From Comamonadaceae bacterium G21597-S1 (lineage in GTDB: Bacteria; Pseudomonadota; Gammaproteobacteria; Burkholderiales; Burkholderiaceae_C), in NCBI GenBank assembly GCA_027214345.1, contig JAPWHR010000002.1:248001-312000 (forward strand): a stretch of 64,000 nt of DNA, in the 5' to 3' direction. The notes beneath the pieces are model-generated. The model did not search any database. It saw only the letters and a list, made by a program, of their open reading frames with translations, and was not told where the DNA came from. Shown here one piece after another: positions 29,263-36,982 of the stretch. Position 1 is the stretch's first letter, and the number at the start of each line of letters is the position of its first letter. A program made the translations under genes and the position numbers.

Positions 29263-30294
29263 TTACTTGAGCACGACCCGCGTCCAGCGGCTGACCCAGT
29301 CGGTGCCGTTGCGCGCAACCACGTCACTGGCCGGATCCTCGAACGCGGCCGGCTCGCCGGCATGGCGCATCACGTCCGCCCGGGCCACGCCGGGTTCGGC
29401 GGCAAACATCCACATCGTGGTCTGCAAGGCCTCCTGCACCGGCCGCGAGCGCATGAACTCGATGAAGCGGCCGGCCGCCTCGCGTTGCTGCCCGCCACGC
29501 ACCAGCGCAACCCCTTCGACCTGGCGCAACACGCCGCCTTTGAGGAACAGGCTGCCGGTCGGCGGCTCGCTGATCTTTTCCTTGCTGTAGAACACCTCGG
29601 CCGCCGGGCTGCTGGCGTAACTGACCACCAGCGGACGGCTGCCGCCGTTGCGGCTGAACTCGGTGTAATAGGCTTCGCTCCAGCCCTTGGCGACCTTGAC
29701 TCCGTTGGTACGCATGCGCGCCCACCAGTCGAACGCGGCCTGCTCGCCCAGGCCGGAGACGGTGGCCAGCAGGAAGGCGTAGCCGGGGCTGGAGGTGGCC
29801 GGGTTCTGCACCACCAGCAGTTCGCGATAGGCCGGCAGGGCCAGGTCGTCGAGCGACTTCGGCAGCGCCAGGCCGCTCTTGGCAAACCAGGCCTTGTCGT
29901 AGTTCAGGTTCACGTAGCCGTAGTCGACCGCAACCACCGGCCCCGGCAGCGGCACGACCGCCGCGCGGGTCGCCGCCGGTCCGGCATAGGGTTCGAGCAC
30001 GTTGGCCGCCACGGCCTTGGATACCAGCGCGTTGTCGATGCCGAACACGACGTCGGCGATGGGTTGTGCGCGCGTGAGGATCAGCTTGTTGAGCATCTCG
30101 CCGGCGTCGCCGCCCTTGATGATGCCGAGCTTGACGCCGGCGTCGGCCTCGAACTGCGCCAGCAGCGGCTTGGGCAGCGAGAACGAGCCGTGTACCAGCA
30201 CGCGCAGTTCCTGCGCCGAAGCGCCGGCGCCGGCCAGTGCGGCCGTCAATGCCAGCGCAGCGCCCGCGCCAAAAGAAAAGGTCCTTCGCAACAT
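29263..30294 (-). CDS. thiB: Thiamine-binding periplasmic protein
   Basis: A 343-residue extracellular solute-binding protein that captures thiamine and phosphate esters for ThiPQ. It has a signal peptide (MLRRTFSFGAGAALALTAAL, cleavage near ASA-QEL), then LRVLVHGSFSLPK and DVVFGIDNALV, which match ThiB/TbpA. The ATG at 30294 has AAAGGA 8 bp upstream; another at 30303 sits directly against that Shine-Dalgarno and is unlikely. It is the first gene after the riboswitch. Confidence 0.92.
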   Translation of the reverse strand: MLRRTFSFGAGAALALTAALAGAGASAQELRVLVHGSFSLPKPLLAQFEADAGVKLGIIKGGDAGEMLNKLILTRAQPIADVVFGIDNALVSKAVAANVLEPYAGPAATRAAVVPLPGPVVAVDYGYVNLNYDKAWFAKSGLALPKSLDDLALPAYRELLVVQNPATSSPGYAFLLATVSGLGEQAAFDWWARMRTNGVKVAKGWSEAYYTEFSRNGGSRPLVVSYASSPAAEVFYSKEKISEPPTGSLFLKGGVLRQVEGVALVRGGQQREAAGRFIEFMRSRPVQEALQTTMWMFAAEPGVARADVMRHAGEPAAFEDPASDVVARNGTDWVSRWTRVVLK

Positions 30295-30332
30295 GCCGTC
30301 CATCCTTTCAAAACGCCGGCCTCGGGCGCCTG

Positions 30333-30362
30333 AAAAAACGGACCTTCGCGTGCGAAAGACCC
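30333..30362 (-). terminator. Terminator hairpin of the TPP riboswitch
   Basis: On the minus strand a stem with one mismatch around CTTTCG / CGAAGG, flanked by GG / CC, is followed by GTTTTTT. It lies between the aptamer and thiB and is the expected switch: formed when TPP is bound, stopping transcription. Confidence 0.8.
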
Positions 30363-30373
30363 ATCTCATCACG

Positions 30374-30460
30374 CTCCCTACGCTGGCATGACCCAGATCA
30401 GGTGAGTGGGGTATCTCTCAGTCGCCGCGGCCAGATGGGCCCCGGCGACACCCCCGGTGA
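30374..30460 (-). ncRNA. TPP (THI-box) riboswitch of thiBPQ
   Basis: Minus-strand leader with the conserved aptamer parts in order: ACCGGGGGTGTC (P1/P2 side), GCGACTGAGAGATACCCC (CTGAGA core), CACCTGATCTGGGTCATGCC, then AGCGTAGGGAG. These are the universal THI-box elements; CTGAGA contacts the pyrimidine ring and the CCTGATCTGG region the pyrophosphate. A rho-independent terminator follows 11 bp later, so control is by premature termination. Confidence 0.95.
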
Positions 30461-30492
30461 TGGGCGGATTGTAGGCGATCAACGCCGCGGCA

Positions 30493-30921
30493 TCACTCGA
30501 TCGCCAGCCGCTGCGACCCGCCGCCCAGCTTCTTGGGCAGCGTCAGCGTCAGCACGCCGTTGTCGTATTTCGCCTTGGCGTTGCCCTGGTCGATGTCGCC
30601 GGGCAGCTGGAAGCTGCGCGCCACGGAACCGTAGTACCGCTCGGTACGCAGCACCTTCTCGTCCTGGGTCTGGCGGTCCTGCTGCTTCACCTCGGCGCGC
30701 AGCGTCACCACGTTGCCCTCGATCGACACATGGATGTCGTCCTTGGGCACGCCCGGCACCTCGGCCTGCACGGTATAGGCCTTGTCGGATTCCTTCACGT
30801 CGACCTTGATCTGCGACGGCGCCGGCAATGCGTCGCCATGCAGCGGCCTGACGTAGAAACCAGGGGCCACGTCACGGAAAAAGTCGTCGAACAAACTGCC
30901 ACGGGTCATCAGCGAATTCAT
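30493..30921 (-). CDS. Small heat-shock protein (Hsp20), third copy
   Basis: A 142-residue Hsp20 with domain start IKVDVKESDKAYTVQAEVPG and the end element YDNGVLTLTLPKK, the class found with C-terminal IAIE/LAIE tails (here RLAIE). The ATG at 30921 (MNSLMTRGS) has AAGGAG 9 bp before it. It is diverged from the pair at 14.9-15.8 kb and stands alone. Upstream are a sigma-32-like -35 and an FNR-like palindrome, so heat and low oxygen may both act on it (inference). Confidence 0.92.
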   Translation of the reverse strand: MNSLMTRGSLFDDFFRDVAPGFYVRPLHGDALPAPSQIKVDVKESDKAYTVQAEVPGVPKDDIHVSIEGNVVTLRAEVKQQDRQTQDEKVLRTERYYGSVARSFQLPGDIDQGNAKAKYDNGVLTLTLPKKLGGGSQRLAIE

Positions 30922-30979
30922 GTTGTCTACTCCTTGCACATCGGTCTGGGGCGGCACCACCCGGTGCCGTCTCCCGACT

Positions 30980-31007
30980 ATCTGCAGGCCCCGGGCGCGG
31001 TTTCAAG
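30980..31007 (-). promoter_or_regulatory. Possible sigma-32 promoter for the third hsp20
   Basis: A perfect CTTGAAA (-35) at 31007-31001 on the minus strand, then a 13-bp spacer and CTGCAGAT, a weak (about 5 of 7) match to the -10 CCCCATnT. The -35 is convincing; the -10 is not. Confidence 0.4.
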
Positions 31008-31035
31008 TGGCCGTGCGCCGCATCCGCGCGCGGCT

Positions 31036-31049
31036 TTGACGAGGATCAA
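31036..31049. promoter_or_regulatory. FNR/ANR-like box upstream of hsp20
   Basis: TTGACGAGGATCAA, one mismatch from TTGAT-N4-ATCAA, inside a longer perfect 8-bp inverted repeat (GGCTTTGA / TCAAAGCC, 31032-31053). It is centred about 121 bp before the hsp20 start and 55 bp after the stop of the serine hydrolase gene, so hsp20 is the only plausible target. Confidence 0.5.
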
Positions 31050-31097
31050 AGCCGACGCCACCTGCGCCGGACGGCGGGCCGGCACGGTCGGCAGCGA

Positions 31098-32843
31098 TCA
31101 CGGTTGCGCGTCGACGCGATTGGCGCGCAGTTCGCCGCGCTGGTGCAACACCATCGCCACAACCTTGCCCTGTGCGTCCCGTTCGAATTGCAGCTCCGCC
31201 CCCGGTATGTCGTAGCGGAAACGATCGGCCTGCCCTTGCAGCGGCAACACCGGCTCCCATGGAAAGCGCGACGACCGCACCAGCAGCTGACCGGCTTCGG
31301 ACCGGACGCTGAACCCGATCGCGACGCCATCGACGGCCGCGCTCCGATACCGGCCGACGTAGTCCTGTGCACGCCCCTGCGCCAGCACCTCGGGCCGGGG
31401 CGCGGGGTCGGACGTGCGGGCGGCCCGATACCGGTTGCCGGCCTGCTCCAGCGTCAGGCCGGCCACCGCACCGCCGGCACCACGCTCGAACGCGATACGC
31501 GCTCCGCCGGCCGGCCGGGTGAACACGTCCGGAGCCACCGGCAGGTAGGCCCGGAACACGCTGCCGCGCGCCCGCACCTGCAGCCGGCCGTCGACGACCG
31601 TGACGAACAGGCGCAATTCGGGATGCACCTCGTAGACACCGGCCAGCGGCGGCAACGCGGCGGCCTCGACGGCCACCGCCTGGTCGCTGACCGGATACCG
31701 CCGCGCCCACCAGGTCTGCGCCATCTCGGGCAACGGCGCCTGCGCATTGCTGACCAGCACGGCCATCACCTCGCCGGTGTCGGGCGCCATCACCAGCAGC
31801 GCCCGGTAGGCTCCGGTGAGCCCGTCGTGGCTGTAGGTGCGGCGTTGCGGTGGCCCGTGGATGAACACCGCATAACCGATCTCGCGCCCCTGGTAGACGG
31901 CCAGCGGCGCCAGCATGCGCTCGGCGGCCGGCCCCAGCGGCCCGTCGCGACCGGCCAGCAGGGCGCGCCCGAACGTGACGAGGTCCTGCGCACTCGCGCG
32001 CAGGCCGCCGGCGCCGGCAAACGCCACCATCGGCCAGGGCTCGCCCCGGGATTCGCCGCTCCAACCCGGCACCAGCCGATCGGCGTTGGCACCGAGCTGC
32101 AGCAGCGTGTCGCGCAGGCCCAGCGGCCCGGCGATGCGTTCGGCCACCAGCCGCTCCCACGGCTGGCCGTAATGCTCGGCCAGCAGTTCGCCAACCAGCG
32201 CCAGGCCGAGATTGCTGTATCGCGCGGGGCACGGCGCGGACTGCGCGAGGCGCTGCGACGCCAGGGCTTCCATGAGCTGCAGGCGGTGGGTGGTACGAAT
32301 CTGCTCGGCGACCGCGCCCATGTCGCGCAGCCGGCCGAACTGGCGCGGCAGGCAGGAGGTATGGGTAACCAGCTGGCGCAGCGTGATCGCCGCCACCTGG
32401 GGCGACGCGAAACCGATCTTGCCGCGCAGCAGATGCGCCATCGTGTCGTCGAGCGACAGGTCGCCGCGCTCGACGGCCTGCGCCAACAACAGGCCGGTGA
32501 ACAGCTTGCTGACCGAGCCGATCTCGAACAGCGGCGCCGGACCGCTGACCGGCACCGGCTCGAGCCGGCCGTCCACGCCGTCACGCCGCACCGTCGCCTG
32601 CGACAGCTGCCCGTCGCGCCACACGGCAACACCGGCCCAGCCAGGCTCTGCGCCCAGCGCCGCGCGCGCCAGCGCCTCGGGCTGCAAGGCCGCTTGCGGC
32701 TGGGCCGATGCGCCAGCCGCCAGCAGCAGCGCTGCGAGCGCAGCCGCGATGCGCGGCATCCACCGGACGCCACCCGGTGCCTCGGCCTGGCGCCGCCGCA
32801 TGCCGGGTGGCGGCAGCGCCGCGCACATGTCGGCCGCGATCAT
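31098..32843 (-). CDS. Beta-lactamase-fold serine hydrolase (class C-like, exported)
   Basis: A serine hydrolase of the class C beta-lactamase/penicillin-binding fold. SVSK holds the nucleophile of the SxxK motif and YSNLGLAL the YxN motif; a C-terminal beta-barrel-like domain (about the last 180 residues) follows. A signal peptide is present, starting at MPRIAAALAALLLAAG (ATG at 32759). Start choice is open: the ATG at 32843 overlaps the preceding stop as ATGA and is given here, but 32801 or 32759 would place the signal peptide at the N-terminus. Likely acts in the periplasm as esterase or D-aminopeptidase; true beta-lactamase activity cannot be assumed. Confidence 0.8.
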   Translation of the reverse strand: MIAADMCAALPPPGMRRRQAEAPGGVRWMPRIAAALAALLLAAGASAQPQAALQPEALARAALGAEPGWAGVAVWRDGQLSQATVRRDGVDGRLEPVPVSGPAPLFEIGSVSKLFTGLLLAQAVERGDLSLDDTMAHLLRGKIGFASPQVAAITLRQLVTHTSCLPRQFGRLRDMGAVAEQIRTTHRLQLMEALASQRLAQSAPCPARYSNLGLALVGELLAEHYGQPWERLVAERIAGPLGLRDTLLQLGANADRLVPGWSGESRGEPWPMVAFAGAGGLRASAQDLVTFGRALLAGRDGPLGPAAERMLAPLAVYQGREIGYAVFIHGPPQRRTYSHDGLTGAYRALLVMAPDTGEVMAVLVSNAQAPLPEMAQTWWARRYPVSDQAVAVEAAALPPLAGVYEVHPELRLFVTVVDGRLQVRARGSVFRAYLPVAPDVFTRPAGGARIAFERGAGGAVAGLTLEQAGNRYRAARTSDPAPRPEVLAQGRAQDYVGRYRSAAVDGVAIGFSVRSEAGQLLVRSSRFPWEPVLPLQGQADRFRYDIPGAELQFERDAQGKVVAMVLHQRGELRANRVDAQP

Positions 32844-33805
32844 GGCTGGGCCACGAGTTGGGCGAAACGCTGCAGGTCCACGTTGCCGCCGCTGACAATC
32901 ACACCGACCCGCTTGCCGGCCAGCGGCAGCGTGCCCTGCATCACGGCGGCGGCCGCCAGGCAACCGGTGGGCTCGACGATGATCTTCATGCGCTCGGCAA
33001 AGAAGCGCATCGCCTCGACCAGCTGCGCATCGCTGGCCGTGACCACGTCGTCGACGTCGCGGCGGATGATGGCGAAGGTCAGCGCGCCCAGTGCCTGGGT
33101 CTGTGCGCCGTCGGCAATGGTGCGTGGCGTGGCAATGGTGACGATCTGGCCGCTGCGAAACGACTGCTGGCCGTCATTGCCCGCCTCCGGCTCCACGCCG
33201 ATGACCCGGCATTGCGGCGACACCGCGCGCGCGGTCAGCGCGCAGCCACTGAGCAGGCCGCCGCCGCCCAGGCACACGAACAGGACATCGAGCGGACCGA
33301 CCTGCTCGAACAACTCCTTGGCCGCCGTGCCTTGGCCGGAGATCACGTCCGCATGGTCGAACGGCGGGATCAGTGTCATGCCGCGCTCGGCGGCCAGCGC
33401 GCGCCCCATGGCCTCGCGGTCCTGCTGGAAGCGGTCGAACAACACCACCTCGGCGCCGTAGCCCCGCGTGGCCTCGATCTTGGCCTGCGGCGCATCGAGC
33501 GGCATCAGGATCAGCGCGGCAATGCCTTGCAGCCGCGCCGCCAGCGCGATCGCCTGTGCATGGTTGCCGCTGGAGAACGTGATCACGCCCGCGCGACGCT
33601 GCGCCGCGTCGAAACGCGACAAGGCATTGAACGCACCGCGGAACTTGAAGGCGCCCATGCGCTGGAAGTTCTCGCACTTGAAGAACACCTGCGCGCCCAG
33701 CCGCGCATCGAGCGTGGACGAGCGCAGCACCGGCGTCTGGTGGGCATGGCCATCGATGCGCGCGGCGGCGGCAACGACGTCTTCGTATGTGGGCAGGCGG
33801 GACAT
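32840..33805 (-). CDS. Threonine dehydratase/serine racemase-like PLP enzyme
   Basis: A 321-residue fold-type II PLP enzyme. The Schiff-base lysine lies in GAFKFRGAFNAL, with the SSGNHAQAIALAA substrate loop and the Gly-rich LGGGGLLSG phosphate cradle. It lacks a C-terminal ACT regulatory domain, so it resembles catabolic threonine ammonia-lyase, serine racemase or threo-3-hydroxyaspartate ammonia-lyase; the first two cannot be told apart here. It is first in a two-gene unit with the serine hydrolase. Confidence 0.88.
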   Translation of the reverse strand: MSRLPTYEDVVAAAARIDGHAHQTPVLRSSTLDARLGAQVFFKCENFQRMGAFKFRGAFNALSRFDAAQRRAGVITFSSGNHAQAIALAARLQGIAALILMPLDAPQAKIEATRGYGAEVVLFDRFQQDREAMGRALAAERGMTLIPPFDHADVISGQGTAAKELFEQVGPLDVLFVCLGGGGLLSGCALTARAVSPQCRVIGVEPEAGNDGQQSFRSGQIVTIATPRTIADGAQTQALGALTFAIIRRDVDDVVTASDAQLVEAMRFFAERMKIIVEPTGCLAAAAVMQGTLPLAGKRVGVIVSGGNVDLQRFAQLVAQP

Positions 33806-33834
33806 GGAACTTTCTCGGTGAAATAGTGCCGATC

Positions 33835-33864
33835 AATATACTGGCTTGTGATCGACTTGCTCAA
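33835..33864 (-). promoter_or_regulatory. Sigma-70-type promoter for the PLP enzyme gene
   Basis: TTGAGC (33864-33859), 18-bp spacer, TATATT (33840-33835) on the minus strand, giving a 5' leader of about 22 bp. The same AT island on the plus strand contains TATACT (33837-33842), a possible -10 for the divergent permease gene. Confidence 0.5.
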
Positions 33865-36415
33865 GACATTCTCGTGGCAGGAGCTGCGCCACCATCCGTG
33901 GCGCAACGGCGCTGCCGTGGTGGCCGTGATGCTCGGCGTGGCACTGGCGTTTTCGGTGTCGCTGATCAACAACTCCGCACTCAGCGAATTCGCGCAGGCC
34001 GTACGATCGGTCAACGGCCAGGCCGACCTGGAAGTGCGCGCCATCGCCGGCGACTTCGATGAAGCCGTCTTCGCACGCGTGGCCACCGACCCGCGGGTGG
34101 CGCTGGCCTCGCCTATCCTGGAGACACGGGTGCGGCTGCAGGCCCCGGGCGGCACGGTCGAGTCGCTGCGCATCGTCGGCGTGGATGCGCTGCGCATCGC
34201 CCGGGTCGCGCCGGACATGCTGCCGCGGCCAGTGTCCGACGCCGGCCGCCTGTCGTGGTTCGAACACGACGCGCTGTTCCTCAATCCGGCCGCGGCCCAG
34301 GCCCTGGGGGTGCGCAGCGTCACCATGCCGACCGTGCAGGTACGCGGCCTGCGCCAGGCACAGGCGCTGCGGGTACGGGGCGACGTGGCGGCTGCGGGCG
34401 GCCCGCTGGCGGTGATGGACATCGGCGCCGCGCAGGACCTGTTCGGCGCGGTCGGACGGCTGACGCGGATCGACCTGCGCCTGGCACCCGGCCAGGATCC
34501 GTTGTCCCTGGCCGCGGCATGGCAGGCCGATCCGCAATGGCCCGCCGGCGTACGCGCGGCTCCACCGGCTGACACCGCCACCAGCGTCAGCAACCTGTCA
34601 CGGGCCTACCGGGTCAACCTGACGGTGCTGGCGCTGGTGGCGCTGTTCACCGGAGCCTTTCTGGTGTTTTCGGTGCTGGCGCTGAGTGTGGCCAAACGCG
34701 CCCAGCAGTTTGCGCTGCTCGGCGTGCTGGGCCTGGGCGCACGCCAGCGACTGCGTCTGGTGCTGGCGGAGGCGGCATGGCTGGGCACGCTGGGCAGCGC
34801 GCTCGGTATCGCGCTCGGGACCGCACTGGCCATGCTGGCCCTGCGCTGGCTCGGCGGCGATCTGGGCGGCGGTTATTTCCGCGGTGTCGCACCGGAGCTG
34901 CAGTTCAACGGCTGGAGCGCGGCGGTCTACGGCGCGCTGGGCATCGCCGCCGCGATGGCCGGCGCCTGGTTGCCGGCGCGCGATGCCGCGCGGCTTCCGC
35001 CGGCCCAGACGCTCAAGGGGCTGGGCCAGCTCGCCGAGGGTCCGGATCATCCCTGGCGCGCCTTGGTACTGGTGCTGGCCTGCGCCGCGCTGTTGCTGGT
35101 ACCGCCGCTGTGGGGCATGGCGCTGGGTGCCTACCTGGCCATCGCCGTGTTGCTGGTCGGCGGCATCAGCGCCCTGCCCTCGCTGATCGCCATCGCCACC
35201 CGCCGACTGGCGCCGGCGGTCTCGGCCTGGGCGCTGCCGATGCTGGCCATCGAGCGGGCCCGGCGTGTGCGCGCCGGCGCCGCGGTCGCCGTCAGCGGCG
35301 TGGTGGCCGCACTGAGCCTGGCGGTCGCACTGACGGTCATGGTCGCCAGCTTCCGGACCTCGGTGCAGGACTGGCTCGGCGTGGTGTTGCCGGCCGACCT
35401 GTACGTGCGCCATGCCGGCGGCGCAGGCGCCACGGCCTTATTCGCGCCGGACACGCTGCAGGCGCTGCAAGGCCTGCCCGGCGTGGCGGCCGTCTCGGGT
35501 GCACGCACGGTGCCGCTGACGCTGGCCGGCGGCCGCCCGACCGTCCCGTTGCTGGCCCGCCCGCTGGCGCCACGGCCGGAACGCGCACTGGCCCTGGTGG
35601 GCCCGCTGCAGCCGGTGCCGGCCGATGCCATCGCCATCTATGTGAGCGAGCCGATGGTGGCGCTGTACGGCGCCCGCGTCGGCCAGGCGTTCACCCCGCT
35701 CGACGCGGTGTTCGCCGACGCGTCCGCTTCAGCGCAGGACGCGTCGGTGCCGCGTTTCGTCGTCGCCGGGGTCTGGCGCGACTATGGGCGCCAGTTCGGC
35801 GCCATCGCGATCGACCGGCAGGACTTCGAACGCGTCACCGGCGACGACAGGATCTCGGAACTGGCCGTGACGCTGGACAGCGGCGCCGACGCCGGTGCGG
35901 TCCAGGCCGCGCTGCGCGCACAGCTGGCCCGCCTGCAGCCGACGGCCGAACTGGAGCTGGCCAGCGCCGGCGAGATCCGCGCCACGTCGCTGCGCATCTT
36001 CGACCGCAGCTTCGCGGTCACCTACTGGCTGCAGGCCGTGGCCATCGCCATCGGCCTGTTCGGCGTGGCGGCGAACTTCAGCGCCCAGGTGCTGGCGCGG
36101 CGCAAAGAGTTCGGCCTGCTGGCCCACCTGGGTGTGACGCCGCGCCAGGTGCTGACCCTGGTGGCGCTCGAGGGCCTGGCCTGGACCGGCATCGGCGCGC
36201 TGGCCGGGCTGCTGCTGGGCCTGGGGGTCAGCGTGATCCTGGTCCATGTGGTCAACCCGCAGAGCTTCCACTGGTCGATGGACCTGATGCTGCCCTGGCG
36301 CCAGCTGGCCGGCTTGTGCGCCGCCACGGTACTGGCGGGCACCAGCACCGCCTGGCTGGCGGCGCGTGCCGCGGCCGGCCGCGATGTGGTGCTGGCGGTC
36401 AAGGAAGACTGGTAA
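33848..36415 (+). CDS. FtsX-like ABC transporter permease (MacB/LolE-type, duplicated)
   Basis: An 855-residue membrane protein with an N-terminal helix, a periplasmic domain, three helices (about residues 255-380) and, after a second set of helices and a second periplasmic domain, three more helices at the C-terminus (about 725-850). This is the two-FtsX-domain layout of AttH/LolCE-type permeases that move lipids or lipoproteins. The ATPase partner normally encoded next to it is absent on either side. The start is GTG at 33848; if the TATACT at 33837 is the -10, the mRNA would be nearly leaderless. The assignment to the family is firm, the cargo unknown. Confidence 0.82.
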   Translation: MIDLLKTFSWQELRHHPWRNGAAVVAVMLGVALAFSVSLINNSALSEFAQAVRSVNGQADLEVRAIAGDFDEAVFARVATDPRVALASPILETRVRLQAPGGTVESLRIVGVDALRIARVAPDMLPRPVSDAGRLSWFEHDALFLNPAAAQALGVRSVTMPTVQVRGLRQAQALRVRGDVAAAGGPLAVMDIGAAQDLFGAVGRLTRIDLRLAPGQDPLSLAAAWQADPQWPAGVRAAPPADTATSVSNLSRAYRVNLTVLALVALFTGAFLVFSVLALSVAKRAQQFALLGVLGLGARQRLRLVLAEAAWLGTLGSALGIALGTALAMLALRWLGGDLGGGYFRGVAPELQFNGWSAAVYGALGIAAAMAGAWLPARDAARLPPAQTLKGLGQLAEGPDHPWRALVLVLACAALLLVPPLWGMALGAYLAIAVLLVGGISALPSLIAIATRRLAPAVSAWALPMLAIERARRVRAGAAVAVSGVVAALSLAVALTVMVASFRTSVQDWLGVVLPADLYVRHAGGAGATALFAPDTLQALQGLPGVAAVSGARTVPLTLAGGRPTVPLLARPLAPRPERALALVGPLQPVPADAIAIYVSEPMVALYGARVGQAFTPLDAVFADASASAQDASVPRFVVAGVWRDYGRQFGAIAIDRQDFERVTGDDRISELAVTLDSGADAGAVQAALRAQLARLQPTAELELASAGEIRATSLRIFDRSFAVTYWLQAVAIAIGLFGVAANFSAQVLARRKEFGLLAHLGVTPRQVLTLVALEGLAWTGIGALAGLLLGLGVSVILVHVVNPQSFHWSMDLMLPWRQLAGLCAATVLAGTSTAWLAARAAAGRDVVLAVKEDW

Positions 36416-36460
36416 AAACTTCCGTCCGCGACCGGCCCGCCGCTCCTATACTTCAGCCGC

Positions 36461-36982
36461 ATGAAAACGGCCAGCAAACGCAAGCCGGCAGCAGCGATCG
36501 CGCCCGACCTGCTGGCCCTGATGGTCAAGGGCGTGTCGGTCATCGTCAGCGCCTGCGGCCTGGACCTGCGCCCCAGCGTGATGCGGGCCATGGGCAGCGC
36601 CGTCGACGTCGACGGCCTGATCGTCACGGTCTACCTGTCGCGCAGCCAGTCGCGCGAATTGCTGCAGGACATCGCCAGCACAGGGCGGCTGGCCGTGGTG
36701 TTCACCCAGCCGCATTCCCACCGCGCGGTGCAGCTCAAGTCCGGCAATGCCCGCATCCGCAGCGCCGACGCCTCCGATGCGCCGGCGCTGGCGCGGTACG
36801 TCGCGTCGATGGAAGAGGAACTGGCCCTGATCGGGTTCGGGGCCCACTACACCCGCACCCTGTTCTCGCAGCCGCTCGAGGACATGGTGGCGGTGAGCTT
36901 CGAACCCGACGAGGCGTTCGACCAGACACCCGGCCCCAAGGCCGGTGCGCCGCTGGGTACGCTGCACAAGGGAGCGGCATGA
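36461..36982 (+). CDS. FMN-binding split-barrel (pyridoxamine 5'-phosphate oxidase-like) protein
   Basis: A 173-residue protein with the split beta-barrel fold of PNPOx-like flavoproteins: VIVSACGLDLRPSV, then LAVVFTQPHSHRAVQLK and a late FSQPLEDMVAVSFEPDEAFDQTPG, the segment typical of this domain. Members bind FMN, F420 or heme and act as oxidases or reductases; no substrate can be named. It overlaps the next gene by ATGA (36979-36982), and that gene starts with a related domain, so the two probably work together. A TATACT lies 8 bp before the ATG. Confidence 0.75.
   Translation: MKTASKRKPAAAIAPDLLALMVKGVSVIVSACGLDLRPSVMRAMGSAVDVDGLIVTVYLSRSQSRELLQDIASTGRLAVVFTQPHSHRAVQLKSGNARIRSADASDAPALARYVASMEEELALIGFGAHYTRTLFSQPLEDMVAVSFEPDEAFDQTPGPKAGAPLGTLHKGAA

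Noticed and set aside
31098-32843. Antibiotic-resistance beta-lactamase
   Set aside because: SxxK and YxN motifs define only the fold; a long C-terminal extra domain and the housekeeping context argue for another hydrolase role.
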